Shown one piece after another: positions 10,801 to 24,800 of a stretch of DNA of 64,000 nucleotides (position 1 is its first letter; each line of letters begins with the position of its first letter). Both the position numbers and the translations under genes were made by a program. The DNA lies in contig CM050651.1 in assembly GCA_027574665.1 (NCBI GenBank), positions 8,743,501-8,807,500 on the forward strand, written 5' to 3'. This DNA comes from Rhynochetos jubatus. Taxonomy: Eukaryota > Chordata > Aves > Eurypygiformes > Rhynochetidae. The notes under the pieces were generated by a model. That model was not told the origin of the DNA. It did not search any database and worked only from the letters and a program-made list of their open reading frames with translations.

Positions 10801-13800
10801 TGTGCAATCCGTCACTGTCAGCCGAAGGAGGTCTCAGGAGCAGCGTTTCTAATTTGATTTGAAAATATACATGGAAACCCGAGCCGGCTTTTAGCAAGAA
10901 TGATGGGGTTGGCCTAATGAACACAACCTCTTTTGTCGTTCGCAGGAACGGTGTGTCAACAACTAAGTTTAGGTTCCCTCCGCAGCTGTAACAGCTTCTG
11001 TAGAGGAGCCGTAACTTAGCATCTATGTCACGTTCTTGGTTCTGCTTTACCAGTCCAAAGGCATTTTGATGAGGTTTTAACAGACAACCTTCGATTCCCT
11101 GGAATGCAAGCAGGGAGGAAGTTTTTCCATGGATTCCTTGCAAAGAAGTTTGCACCAAGAATGGTTTTTTTTTAGTTCCACAGAAACTTCTTCCCCTGAA
11201 CCCTAACGAAGGCGTATGATACCGAATGGTGCTTACGAAAGCGTGTCAGGAGACCTCTGTATTTTGGAGATACTTCGCTCTTTGCTGTTTGTTTGTTTGC
11301 TCTTTGTTCTAACTTAATATCTAATATAACCATATATTTTACATATATCTAAAAATGAAAAATACTATCCCTCATAAGCTTTTGGGTTGAAAAGGTCAGA
11401 TTCGCCTCACCAAAAAGGATTGGGGGAAACCCTAGAAAATAAAGAACAGACATGGCAATGCACACACCGTCATATCAGCGGTGAAAGAACCTCTCGTTTC
11501 CATCAGGGTGGGAGACAGGCCGTAGATGAGGCAGGTACTGGGCTGTCCTAATTCCACACATGCCGTAGGAAAGCTTGCACTGCCCCCCTGCTGGCTCCCA
11601 CCCAGAAGAACGTGTGCAGACACACACTTAACAGGTGTATGTTATGGCACCCAAAGTTGTGTGCGTGTGTGCGTGTGTTGGGGGAGGTGGTCCTTCTTTT
11701 AGATTCCCTCAATAACTCTTTTTTTTTGAAACTGCTACCATGATTGTTTCTTTCTGTGATTCATTAAACACACTATTCTGGAGAAGCCAAAGCATTTCAG
11801 TGTGTAAAGGCCACATCTACTATTGAACCGTACCCCGTTTAAACTATCTCAAAGCCTAATTAGGATCTTGCATCTATTGCTTCCCTAGTTCAGAAAACTG
11901 AAGCTCAGTAGTTTTGAAAATCGTGGAGAAAAAGGATTTTTCCTCTAAAGCAGCACACTAACCTTCCAAACCACGGCAGTAACGCCGTGACGCAGGATGA
12001 CTTTTCTTGGACCATCGCTGTAACACTGAAGTATTCACAAGGGCAGTACCGTACCGTTGCTTACAGCTGTCTGTGTAGGTTTACAGTGGTATAATCTGGC
12101 CTACAAGAAGCACCTAAATAAAGATAAAAATGCCAAGCGTGCCCGGTTGAAAAATCCAGCATGCACTGCCTTTTCCAGCGTTCTTACTGTGTGTGTTCCC
12201 ACTGCTTTTTACGTCAGCTTAGAAGTGTGAACATCGTTGTCCGCCTGAATTCAGTGTTTGTAGCAATTTCCCATCCTATTTATTCAATAAAGAAGAAACC
12301 CCCACAAAGCCTACAACAGTTCCCTAGCGGGTTCTCCTCCTTTATGCATGGAAGGCTAGACAGAGGCCTCAGAGTATTCAAAAAGGTCAGCTTCAGCTTC
12401 AGCACATATTGGGGTCAACTGCTCAGCTGTTATTTATGTCCGTACCTCTTAAAGCAAGTGAAATAGCTGTCATCACCAGCCTGGATTTCAGCTCTGTGAT
12501 TATCAAAACTTAAACATCGATCTGTTAGAAGTTAAGCACCGCTCTGTTCTGAAAGCAAACTAACACCACTTTTGTAATTCTTCGCCAAATGCCCCATTTC
12601 CACAGAAGTGAAGCAGAAGCTTATGATGCTCTTATGCAGGTAAGATACAGTTTTCAGGATATTGCTCCCATATTCCGAGTTTTTGTTGAAGGTATTGGTG
12701 CAGGCTGCCCATCAGTGCTCTCAGAAGTAGTGGTCCTCATATTTCAACACACAAACAGTGTGAAACATGGGAAGCCAGTGGAAAACATAATTTTTGGAGC
12801 TGGATTAGTGTCAAGAATTACTTTTCAAAACCTCTTGCTATTCTTTTCTAAACTTGCCACTTGAAAAAAAACCCAACCCTTTGAGTCCATCACAAACACT
12901 GCTGTAGGCCCATTAGCTCTTGTAGATCCAATTTTCCAGGGTGCCAACTGCTTTAAAGTGCTCAGGACGACACAGAAAGAAGCAGTTGTTCAGAGAGTTC
13001 TTTCTAGGGCTGGTAGGGAGATTTCCTACAAAGATGCATCTCAGGAAAACCGAACAGGTTACTTGTTACGTGGAGAGCGCCGCCAGACGGTACGCAGAAG
13101 GCGGCACACCTGTGAGCAACAACTAAAAGAGAAGATGAGGTAGACACGTCACCAAGGAGACACTGAGAAGACCAGAGAGAGCCACGAACCATGGAAACGT
13201 TTGAAATGGACGTGGATGTTAAGTGACTGTGAGGTTTTTTGTTAAGAACAACATACTACGTAGCTCCAAAGAACTGAGAGCAATATCTGGCTAGGATGTC
13301 CTACCAGCTCCTATTACATTGGCAATAATCCTTGGTACCAGTCAGGTTAAAAAGTGGTACTTATAAATGTCGGAGAAATTTTCAAGTATACAAAAAAGAA
13401 TGCAAAAAAATAAGTTTACTTATTGGGAAAACCCCCCAACAACTTGTTCTACGGACCACTGAATATGATACCAAGGGAGTAACACTCAGTGTATGGAAAG
13501 ACCAAAAAGAACACCCGAAAGCCGTTCCTTCACTTTGGATTAGCACTGGGAAGTCAGACTTGGGAACAGAGACATACCAATAACAGCGTATTTAATCTGA
13601 AGTGCGTCTGTAGGTCCCCTGTCAACTGATGCTGAGAACTTCTGGAGGGATGCATTTTCTACGCTCCACACACCTTTCCATGTACCGTTAGGTGCTTGGA
13701 TACTGATACGTATACTGGTCTGTACCTATAAAGACGCAAAGAGACGTTGTAAATGTGAAAAACTGTTTATTTCAACTCTGCTCCTCGTGAAACATCTAGA

Positions 13801-15900
13801 GCGTTGATATTAGAGGTAGTTTCGGCAGAAGACGGCTGGTCCGTTGGCTTTATCATAACCTTAGCCTTTGAACTAAAAGGAAAAATCCCTAAAAACGTTT
13901 TCTCAGTGCACACCATGAAAGATGACTTGATTTCAAGTGAAACCACAACGCTACGAAGAAGGGGCAGACAAACTTCAGCAAAAATTTTAAAAAACATCAA
14001 GGAAACTGTATTTTAAAGGCAGGTTGAGGAATAGGCTCCAGAGCAAAGCCTTCCAACAGCAGAATCCAGTCAGCACTGCATGTTTTCTTCCTCATCCTTG
14101 CCAAGGCTGCATACGCAGCGCTCCAGAAAGAGACCCTGCATTTCCTACTGCTCTTTCAAGCTCTGCAGAAAACAAACAAACAAACAAAAGACACTGTAGT
14201 TCCCCGTGCCATGGACTGTGCTACCATCAAATGCATGTTTAATCTTGGTCGTAAAAACCAAGCTGCATAGCCAGACTGAAAAGTAAGGTTGTGGACACCA
14301 ATGTAGCTGCTTAAAGCCTGCCGACAGCGCTCAAGACTCAAAGCTGCTCTACTGGGTCTTGAAGCAGGCCGTGATACGAGGCCATAACACAGGGCACGGG
14401 TGATTGTGTTAACATCCAGTGCCAACCTCACCAGTGCATTGCTTTATCTAGCTCCCAACTGATTTCCTGACCAAGTTCATTCCCAAAAAGTGACCTTCTC
14501 AGGAAAACAGAAGCAAGGCCTTCATGAAGTACCGCAGTTCTAAGCAGGAGCCAATTCTTACGACGTTTAATACACACTCGTCAACGGAAGTTGGATCGTG
14601 CCCTGTTTTGCAAAACCAAACACAATATAACTTTTTGCAATACACTTCTTCACAATTTACTTCCCCCGAGGTGAACTTCATATCTTCATCAGAAGAATGG
14701 TCTGGTCATGAGCAAATAAAAGCAGAAAAGTCAAATCCTGATCTCCTCATCCAGCTCCTTATTGCACAGATACCCCACTGACTTCACCGGGAAGGATGCC
14801 TCAGTAAAAGCTTACCAGCGTTACTGTAGTACGTGTTTGTTTGATGAAACAAATCACTTCCACATCATCAATATTTTCGGCACCACTCGCTGCTCTGCTG
14901 AGCTGCGCAGAGGAGAACAATGCTTTCTGGCAGGGAATGGGAAAGAAGCAGCGTTAATGACGCCAGCAGAGGAAAAGGAAGGTGGAAAGGACGGAACAAA
15001 AGATGACAAAAGCTCAGCAGAAGGAGTAGCTCCATACAGCCGGACTCGCCTTTCGGCAGCAATGGGCTAAGAGCTTCTTCCACATCTCACAGACGGAGCG
15101 CGGATAATCCCTCTGTTTTCAGCACCCTCCCCATGTACCTAAACCCCACGCTTCACACCCCTCTGCTCCAAGTTATTCTCATAGGACACATAAGGGAATA
15201 CCATCCACATATAAGACAGGCAGTGGCTGAGCTCCTGCAAAAGAAACAGCTGTGTGGTACGACCCATGCTCTGTGTTATTAGCAGTCATTACATTAATTG
15301 CTGTATCTGTAAGCAACAGAGCAAACGCAAGCCAACAGGTACCGTCTGTGGCTGGTGGGGCCGTAAACACGCATCCAGCTGAGAGAAGTGTGACTGTTTC
15401 TCAACATACCATCTCAAAGCAGTGATTACTTGTGAGACTAATACAGCCAGAAGCCTTTCAGACTGCTGCTTGATGTCAGAAGTGAAAGGCGATCGCAGGG
15501 GAAGCCCACCGCCTGGGAGACGGGACCTGCGCGGGGGGTGGGGGTGCTGTGGAGAGGCCTGCGAAGGAGCGAGCCTCCCCCCATGCCTGCTTTGAACGCT
15601 CCATCTCAGACAGCCTTTGGTCAGGCTACATTCTGTTCTAGCTTTTTCTTTCACAGTTTCCCCACCCAACTTCATACAAATTCTTATAAAGGTTGTGTAC
15701 AGACTTGTACAAAACAGAGACTGACACTCGCTCTTGGAGGATTTCCCAGAGCAAGTTTAACAGAGATTATATAACGCGTTACATCTGTGCGCTGTTTTGT
15801 TCTTTTTTTTTTAATTTTAATTTTAATATAGATGTTATTATACTACTAGCTTATTCTTCCTAGCTTAACCCTCCAACCACCCTTCCAAATAGTTAATTAC
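4881..15900. other. Intergenic DNA between SPRY1 and AFG2A, proximal part
   Basis: No frame here resembles a known protein, and the longer ones (for example 10775-11158 minus, 12589-12864 plus, 15289-15675 minus) lack convincing splice sites or family motifs. Low-complexity T/G- or A/C-rich tracts occur at 5300-5333 and 8146-8181. A short GT-rich stretch lies near 11660-11690. One CpG patch is listed separately. This region would be expected to contain distal control elements of SPRY1, but none can be named from sequence alone. Confidence 0.6.
7870..8050. promoter_or_regulatory. Small CpG-rich patch
   Basis: About 180 bp holds a clear cluster of CpG dinucleotides within otherwise CpG-poor DNA. 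On the plus strand a donor-like GG|GTAAGT lies at its left edge (about 7868-7876) and CAG|GTGAAC lies near 7990-7998. It could be a minor promoter or enhancer 3.5 kb upstream of the SPRY1 island. No exon can be defined. Confidence 0.35.
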
Positions 15901-16107
15901 GTTTTGCAGAGATTAAAAACCCGAGGTTATTGTATGCCCTTCTTGTTTCCAGCCCTTACATAAGACAGGACAAATGTGTTACAACTGGAGGGTCTCAGCG
16001 AGTCAGAACAACCATTATTTTCCCCCAACATAAGCTGCTATCGAAGTAATGGGGGGGAGAACCTTTAACTGATGTGACAGCGGAACTTCAGAGCTAGCAC
16101 AGAACTT

Positions 16108-16262
16108 CTACACTCTATGGTTCAACCAGTGATCTCAAAGCACTTTACAGAGGAGGGAAAAAGGAAGTCTCATGGGGGAGAAAGGACTTCCAAAGGTGTC
16201 GCAAGAGCCGACTAGGAGAGCAGTTCAACTTTCTTGACTCCCTAGCCTGAAAACCTTCCTAC
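16108..16262 (+). repeat. Ancient amniote SINE-like fragment
   Basis: The stretch around GATCTCAAAGCACTTTACA, then a shortened middle, then a segment resembling the tail of the old amniote SINE/LINE family that reads AAGTGACTTGCCCAAGGTCA, matches from memory a repeat widespread in reptiles and mammals. It is diverged and has an internal deletion. The exact Repbase family is not certain. Confidence 0.5.
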
Positions 16263-18910
16263 AGAGCAGCAGTTTCTAGATGTGGGAAAGTGGCCCAGGT
16301 GACAAAAAAAGATCCCAAAACTTCAATTTAAAACCAGCCTCAGTTTGAGAGAAAGAAACCATGGCCTACATGGCTATTTTATTTTACCCAGTAAAGAATA
16401 ATTTTAACATCATGTGTGATTGGGAAGCAGAGTGTAATTTTCAGGAGCTTAAGATATCAGTGGGAATATAATTTTACATATATTTCATGCTACAGATGTA
16501 TTTTAACTCCTGCCACCCCCCAGGCCCGAGGAAGGAAATAATCGGAAAGCTACACACCAGACAGCTCAAGACCAATGGAGGGGAGGACGAATACGAGGCT
16601 TGCACAAAGCAGAGTACTCGGAGGTGTTTGGAAGGAGCAGTGATCAAAGCCTCAGACCTCACATTGTTCTGTTACGACTGCTCTTCACTGCAACGCACTC
16701 GGTGTTCAGAAAACAGGGTCTTTTTCTTCTCTTTTTTTGGCCTAGGAGGCTTTCCTCCTGTCCCGTGAAGACCAATTGGTGCACCTATCTATCCGTGCAG
16801 AGAACGCTGAATGGACCTATGACAAAAATAGCTGGAGTTGCTCCAGGGCATGGCAAGGTGCCTCAGAAGGGCAGTCAGCTTGAACACATTTTGCTCACAC
16901 TTCCAAGCTCTACAGGCTCCTTGTTCACTTCGGAGCCAAGTTCAAAACCTTGATAGTCACGGTCCGCACAGCTTTATCTCAACCTCTCCTGTGGTTCCCC
17001 CTGCCAAAACAATGCAATAGGATAAATCCAGCTTAAAAGGATAGGGCACTCATAATTTTGAAGATACTATTTGCAAAAAAATCAGGCAAAGTCCAATCCT
17101 GACAGAACTGACTTCATTACATACAACACATCTTTGTGCAAAGCCGTCTCCAAGATGCTCTTCCACATAAACGCTTCTGAAAACACACCCAAGCGAAGAG
17201 TCGACCACGCTTTACTCTGAAGGAACCACGAGACAAACCCAACTGTTGGTGTTGAATATTCTTGACCTGCATACACTTTCACTTTAGATACCGTGATCAA
17301 GGGCCCCTGCAGTAACGCAGAATTTTCTTTTTAAATTTAATCTATGTAATTTCTTTTACAGGGCTAGCACTTTTTAATTTTGTACTTAGCGCAAAACTCG
17401 AGGGCTTTGAGACAAGAAAACAAAGCCTAAGGGCTACTAACAACCCTCTCCTCCAGCTGATGCTCAGTACGAGGCTGATTTTGTCATCGCACTCTGCAAG
17501 CTTCTTCCAGGGTGAACTCAGACAAAACCACCTCAGATTAATCTGAAATAGTATGTCCATATCAGGGAGGGTGCTACATTGCTGGCAGGGGAAAAAAAAA
17601 GGGGGTGGGGGAATTATAACTGCATAATGTAATTCTGATATAATTATCATCTCCCTCTGGAGGCAGCACAGTGCAGCACATCTGCTCTCATCCTGGCGAG
17701 GGTAGGGCAGCGTGGGATTTTTTTAAAAAGTGCCATTCTGGGCACCTACTCTTCATGTTGTGCCATCCTTCCTGCCTCGTGCCACCTCTCCCCCATTGCT
17801 CCTCCGGTCTTGGGCAGCTTCCTCCACGACACTCACACCAGCTTCTTGGCGTGTCCTTTTTCACTGGCCACACATCCTCTCTCAGGTCCTCTAAGATGAC
17901 TGAGTGGACTTTCAGGAAAACCAGTAGCGAGGAGCAAAATGGCCTGCTGTAGGTACAAGGTCCTGTTGGTAGCTACAAATACTTCCCGGAAAACAAAAGC
18001 TCTTTGAGCTGGTAGTTGTTGCTGTGCGTTTTCCTTCTTCTCCATCTCGCTGGTTTTCTTGTAGAGCTTAGACGTACACAATGAGCAGACTGGAAGAAAG
18101 GAGACTTTCCACACACGCTGTCTATTCATTTCTCTTCCTCCCCACTTCTTCTTAGCTTTTTACTCCCCCACCTTTTCCTCTTCTTCTCACTGAAAAAAGG
18201 GGTAAAATTCTCCTGCTCCCTCATTTCCGCTACCTGACCCTAATTTTCTGAAAAGTTCAGGAGACAATCCATGTCTTAACTTCTGAAGTTCTTGCCACTG
18301 TGCTGAACCCTGCCAATGACATGAAACATTTCCAGGAGGAAATAAGATCTGTAAAAACTCCCTGCTCCTGTGGGGCTTGCTGCACTTCAAGAGGGTTTGC
18401 TCCCAGGACTTCAGAGAGGTCTCACTTCCATACGCAGCGAACACTGTGTTCTGCCTTTCGCGCTGCCTTGCTGCAATCGCTACCTTTTCCAGTCAATAAG
18501 GTCCATTTTGGGGGAGAGGGGGAAGATGTGAGAATTTCTTTTTCCTAGAAGAGAGCAACTGCAAGGGTGTTCTTCCTGCTGCACAGGAAACGTAGTGAAA
18601 CCAGTGCGGAAGCCAGGGCTGGCCTAGAAGAGTTTAAAGTTAAAAAAGAGAAAACAAAACGAGCCCCAGAGAAAGCATGAATCAGAGTGTCTGCCACTTT
18701 ATGTTCACCTTACATGTCTGAAAGAGTCAAGCTCCAGAAACACATCTGCTAATCCAGCGCTGATGGGGTTAATGACATCAAAGCCAGATTCCACTTTGTG
18801 CATAGCCCTGAGACACTTCCCAGCATAGGGCCAGCGTGGCTGTAGCCCTCCTTCATCTCACCATCACACCGAAATCAGCATCAAAATAGCACAAACCAGC
18901 CCCTGCTCCG

Positions 18911-18952
18911 ATTATAACCGGTATTCCTACAATTATAATCGGTATTCCTACG
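18911..18952. repeat. 21-bp tandem duplication
   Basis: Two adjacent 21-bp units with core CGGTATTCCTAC differ at two positions (one C/T and the last base). This looks like a recent replication-slippage duplication in intergenic DNA. Confidence 0.9.
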
Positions 18953-19884
18953 TTCTGCCTCCTTCCAACTCCATCAACCCCCACCTTCCCACGTCAGATC
19001 CAGTCAGTGCTTAATTTCAGGGTAATCTTCCTAATTCACGTTTACTTTCACACATTTTCTCTCTCTCCCCCCTCCCCGTTAATCAGTAAAGGCTCTGGTG
19101 CAGGCACTTACCTTCTCACCCGGCAGACGGTGATCCCAGAATTCAGATCCCCCCCAGCCGAGTAGGTAAAGAGCAGCTCTCCTACCAATCTTTTAAGTCG
19201 CTCCCAAGTGCAGGACGGGGCCTAACAAAGCTGTATGCAGGCAATTGTGCTATCAAGGCACTTGGCACTGCCAGCTGATCCTTGATTACTATTCATCCCT
19301 CGGGAAAATAAAACCCTCTTTTGTAGTAAAAGTGTAACCGGTTGCTGTGATGCGGTACATATTAACAAAAGCAGCTTTTTTTCCGAAATCACAGATGATG
19401 AAAGCCTGGAAGTGGAATCAGACTAAGGTAACCGGTTGTTTCTACGTGTTTCAGATAAAAAGCAGAGAGTTTAACCAAGATTTTCACAGCGCTAAGAAGA
19501 AAGCGGTGGGTCACTTATGTCACATGCTTGTACCTAACAAACGTTAAGGATAACAGGTGCCGTTGTAGCGACCTTCCTGGGGTAGCATCCTACGTGAGCA
19601 GCTCCCAGCACTGTAGTGACCTGGGTTTTCATGGGGTCTCTAACATTTCTGTGCTTTTCTTGAAATCCACAGGGAAGTTTTCAATATGCTTTTGTATTTT
19701 CCACAAACCCCCACCCCCCCAGATGACTGCTGAGTTATCTGAAAGGCAGACTTTGCTAGGTAGAAGGGTAGAATTTGGTGGTTTGGTAGAATAATCCCTA
19801 CTTAGGCGGTGAGGAAGCATTCCAGAATATTACAGGATCTGTTTGTTTGCTAATCTACTTAAGCACCCATAGGCCTTAACACCC

Positions 19885-20195
19885 ACCCTTGTGTGCTTTA
19901 GGGAGCCGTCACGTCCGGCCGCTCTCAATGCAACAGCTCTGCGCGGACGCCGCAGATTTAGACTCCTGGCAGTGCAGCGAGCCGGGACACTCACCTGAAA
20001 AGAGTGATATGGCTTTGGTCCCCACACCCGCCAAATCCCGCTCTACATCCCTCATAAGCAGCGCCTGCCTGGACGTAGCGCACCGGAGTCGCCCTGCTGC
20101 TTGCACCTTGCGCTTCTGCATCAAAGCCAACCGGCTCTCGGCGAAGAGAGCGATCCAAGCACCGTGAAAACACCTCACATCTAATGCAAATGAGG
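19885..20195 (-). promoter_or_regulatory. CpG-rich patch with octamer motif and strong minus-strand donor
   Basis: About 300 bp is rich in CpG within CpG-poor surroundings. On the minus strand it starts with ATTTGCAT (20184-20191), a perfect POU/octamer site. It then gives an open frame containing MQKRKVQAAGRLR and ends at TTTTCAG|GTGAGT, a near-ideal donor with the exon end at 19995. This is the arrangement expected of a minor promoter with a first exon. It is 15.6 kb upstream of, and on the same strand as, SPRY1, so it could feed SPRY1 or a long non-coding RNA. The peptide is not recognised. Confidence 0.35.
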
Positions 20196-21768
20196 CTGTA
20201 CGTACACATTTCACACCCTCAGCTTTGGGAAAACTCGCTGACAGAGGAGGAGGGTAGCTTTAAACGGCATTAAGCGGAGCAGGCTTGATGTTAGCAGCTA
20301 CCCCTGTGTGAAATTTGAGGCTCTTGCCAGCGGTGTGGAGGAAAGACATGACCTCATTATTCCACAGCCCAGATAATCTGTTCCTGGATAAAGTGAGAGC
20401 TGACAACTGTTTCACCTTGAAGGTTATCAAAGCCCTTTCCACACTCTGCTGATGCGGAGGCATTTACTTTACCAAACAGGGATGTGAAAACTCCTCTGTG
20501 TTAGTAGAAGAGAGAAAAAAATCAGGGGGTGGGGGTGGGTCAGGGGAGTGTATTGTTAAGAGCACACTGCCATGCCACACGGGGACTGGGAGGAACCGAC
20601 CTGCAGTGTTTCCAGGACCATTTCCAGGAACAAACAGGATATATTTGCACAAGTTGGTAAAATATTTTTATCAATATCCTGAGAGTTACTGCTTGCAGTT
20701 CCTTCCATCTACCTCTAGGCACTTTCTAGGGCCCTCTCTTGACTTCAGCCGTCTCCTTTTGCACCTCCAGAAAGGTAGTTCAGCTCTTAGGCGGGATAAA
20801 TCCCTGTCTGGACCATCTTCTAGTGTCTCTCCAACAACTGCTGATGGAATCGAGAGCCGTTCCGCTGCCCCAATCTTTTAGGTAAGTGATTCCAAGCTTT
20901 ATTGCCATGGGCTTTACACCAGCACAGCATGCTAGCCTCAGATTTTGTCGGATGGACCCATAATCTGCTTGAGCCACGGCTCCACACTGGTTCAAGGGGG
21001 AAGAATGTCATCTGGTTGCCATTGCCTTCTCTTGCAACACCTGTGCTCTTGCTGGAGGCCTGCCACGCAAACAGAGCCAGGCTCCTTCCCCCTCACCGGC
21101 CCGGTCCTTGGTGGACTAGTTAACAGAGAAAACACACACCTCCTCCTCCTCCTCTCAGAACCCTGGAGTCATTCGTTTTGGGTCTGCAGGGAAGAATGAC
21201 ACCATTTAAAAGATTTAACACAGAGCACACAAAGCCCTGGAGAAAATACATGGAGCAATTGCAGAAAGAGGAGACACAAACCCCAAGATTAGGAGTAGGT
21301 TTCAGCTGAAATATTTTTCCTTCCAGACGTTAACCTGCCATTTGAAACATGCCCAAATACAGCTGCGATTCTGCATGCCTCTTGCACCTACTCCCTAGGA
21401 AAAGCTCTTTACTGAATTGCACACATTAGATCACCTACAGTATTTTCTTTCATGGCAAAGGAAAAAAAAATAGCAGAAGCAAAAGATTTTGAGGTTCACA
21501 GTAGATAAGAATTATTGTGATTCACTACAACCGTAACAACAACATTAAATACAAATACAGAAGGGTCACAATGCAAAACCAGTTTTACAAATAGCTCTGT
21601 TACGGGTTAGCTCCACCTTGACCAGGACCTCAAGATAAGAGTATGGAGCAACCTCAAAAGCTTTATGCAGGCCATCTGGCTCCTCTGTCCAGTGGCCACT
21701 ATGTCACTTTGGATTAGCTGAAATGCACCGATTATTCACCTCCTTCACCCCATCGCTCCTTAGGTGCT

Positions 21769-21810
21769 GGCCAAGCAGTGGTGGCCAAGCAGTGGTGGCC
21801 AAGCAGCGGC
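21769..21810. repeat. 14-bp tandem repeat, three copies
   Basis: Three contiguous copies of GGCCAAGCAGTGGT; the third differs at two bases. A minisatellite-like slippage product of no evident function. Confidence 0.9.
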
Positions 21811-24800
21811 CCTCCCCATCACACGTCACGGGCAGGTCGAGGCGCAGGTCAGCTTGTACCCAGCTCCCACCGCAAGCCACTTTCCACGCCCTGAGTGCGT
21901 CGGGAGGGGAGAAATCCCAAGGCACAGACGTGTGAAGGAAGTACATTCAGTTTTGTCCCGACTTTGTGATCACAGGAAGCAAGGCAAGTTCTTCACGCCT
22001 GCTTTTTACTAATACTTTCAGGGGCTTTGCCAAGGTTTTGACTGTGGGTGTTTGCCTTCCAGGCACATGAGTGACGCTGCCTTCCAAGAACAATTCCTTC
22101 TAAGTTCTCTCATAGCCAGCACTAGATACTGAGCTACCACAGCCACCGGACATTTGCTTTTCTAGTATTAGTAGTACTGTTTCACCCACCCTACCAACTG
22201 CTTTCTCTGGGAAGTCAGGAACAACCAAAAGCCTTACGGGTCGGTGTCCACCAGTTAACTTACGGGGCAGTACACAGCAACACCCCAGGCTTTACAGTTT
22301 GGCTTTCTCCTTCCCCCTCCCCATGCCCCACCAGTGCATACTCTGACGCCCGCTGCCCAGGGAAACACCATCCACAGACAGCCTTCCCACAGCGCTGATC
22401 GACTGACGCTCGGCGCGTGCCCAGTTTCTGAAGGAGAACAACCACGCTCTGACATTCAAAATGAGTGAAGAAACTAAAAGGAGAGAGCCAGAACACACAA
22501 ACCAGAAATATCAACTTTAAGGGCACAGCAGCTGAAAGGGCTGACAAGCCTTAGTCTGAATAACCACCTTGAAAATTATCTTTATCCTGTCCCCGATGTT
22601 CGTCCTCACACCTGAACTCAGTAAACCTTCTGTCCTGTTCTCATTTAGAGGCTCTAGGGAAATTACCCACAATAAACTTACTGCTGTTTTCCAGGGTTAG
22701 GAACTGTATATCGTACTTACCACGAAAATCTGTTTTATGCATTAGGGAGAACACAGAACTGAACTTTTTTTCAAGTTCAGTGAACACATTTTTGCATTTT
22801 AATCATAAATATTCGCCTGGTCATTTCTGGCAAACCTGTCAAAAGACATTTTACGGCATTCTGCAAGACCTTGTTATTGGAGGAAAAAGTTAGGCTTTGT
22901 ATTTAAACAAAATGTGCTCGAAACATTGAAAAGCTGATTTAATGTTAACAGTTCTGCAACTCAAGCAGTTTTGGGGCCAAAAACTGGCTCCAAAAGATAA
23001 TGGCAGGCAGGAAAAAGACTGTATTTCTAAAGAACGTAAAGAAGTAAGTCTAGGAACCACTTCAGCAGTTAAAGGGAGGATGGGAGGGAGATGTTCTTCT
23101 CAGAGGTGTTCTGTTCATCGAGCCTCCATCGTTTTGTTATAATTAAATCTCGCGGAAACATCCAAACAGCAAGAAGCGTGGCTAACCCTGCAGAAGAACG
23201 AACGCCTCTATCTTTGATTTACTCTGAAGCGTAGAGGTGTTCAAGGCTTATATGGCCTCACACTGCCAGCACTTTGGTTCGGTGCCAAGGCACAACGTGT
23301 TCAGTAAAACACGCTGTGAAAAGTTCAGCTCTGAATTAAACCCCACTCATTTAAATGACAGGCCAACAGATGATACTTCTGAAGTGCTCTGTCCTACAGT
23401 GCCCTCATCAGTAAGTTCCAATGAGAGGCTGAGGGTGCAAAAGCCCTCCCCCGACTGGATCACGGGAGGACGACGTTGCTGATGTGCTTTGACCAAAACC
23501 GAGCATTTGGTTGTTTTCCAGATTTCTGATAAGGAGGTTTCAAGTTTCTAGTCCACAGGAACAGCGAACTGTCATTAGGAACGAGAAGGGGAATCATCAT
23601 ACCTTTCTATACATCTCAATTTATGCGTGGCTTGGGATGGAGTAGTATTTTGAGTGGCATCAGACTAGCCAGGTTTTCCAAACAGAGTATTTGGGAACAT
23701 AAACCTTCTCGGGACTTCACAGATTTGCCATAATTTAATTTTTTTAAGAGTATCTCACTTTCCTTAAAAATCAAGTTCCACAAACCCAACGATAAAAAGG
23801 GGAGCTTCCTACATTTAAAATGACTTCAGGCATGTAGGTATGTATCAAGAGACTTGGTACCATCTGGACAGATGTGGTACCATGCGGATAAGAGGATAAA
23901 TGTCTGCGTAGATGGGTTTTCGCCGTGGCACGAACCGCAGTCGTGGGCCAGCATTCTCTCCTAATGTCCTAAAATTCAACGTGCAGAATTCCCTCTGACG
24001 GCAAGAGGAGTACAAGTGCGGAAAGGGCAGCCCGCTCCTACCTGCCTCTCTCTTAGTTTCTCACTTCAGATTCACGCCACGGTGCACATTCCCAAGGGAT
24101 CTGAGCACTTCCCAAAGAATGGCGATCTAGTTTGCTACTCATCTGGAGCATCATGCAGTGTTATTTTTAGTATGCAAAATTACGAACAGAATTTTTTGTT
24201 TGCAGTAAAAACCAGGGTCTTCCTTTCCTCCCGCAAGGAACGCTCGCTGGTGGAAAGTGCGAGAGGATAACGGTATGGCATTTAATTTTTGGAAACATCA
24301 AAAGTGCAGCGGTTATGACTAACGGTTCACACCCCATCCTCAGCTTCAAGTTGCAGTACACAGATGTTATAAAAGAAGGATAAAGTAGTTTCAAGTGCAG
24401 TCTTGATCTCCAAGGCAACTTTTTCAGTTTGTAATATTCATAATTCACTCGGTTGTGTTATTAAAGTCAAACAATTAAAAAAAGAAAAATTCTGCATATA
24501 TGTCAGAGTAACGAAGTAAACAACCTGCTTTTCGTCATCCTCTAATCCTTTTCAGTGATAGCAAAATTAAACACTAATTATAGCAACAAGAGTTTAGAAT
24601 TAAAGTAATAGAGAAGTCGTAGTTTAAAAATAGTAGACTAAGGTTTAAAAGCTACAAATTGTGTACAGAGTGGAACTAGGTGAAGAGAGAAAAACCATAA
24701 TCAAGGGCAAGAGATTACTTTTTAAATTTCATATTGATAACATAAGTAAATATAGTAGAAATCTCTTAGACAAATACATACGGATTTCTCATAAAACGAT

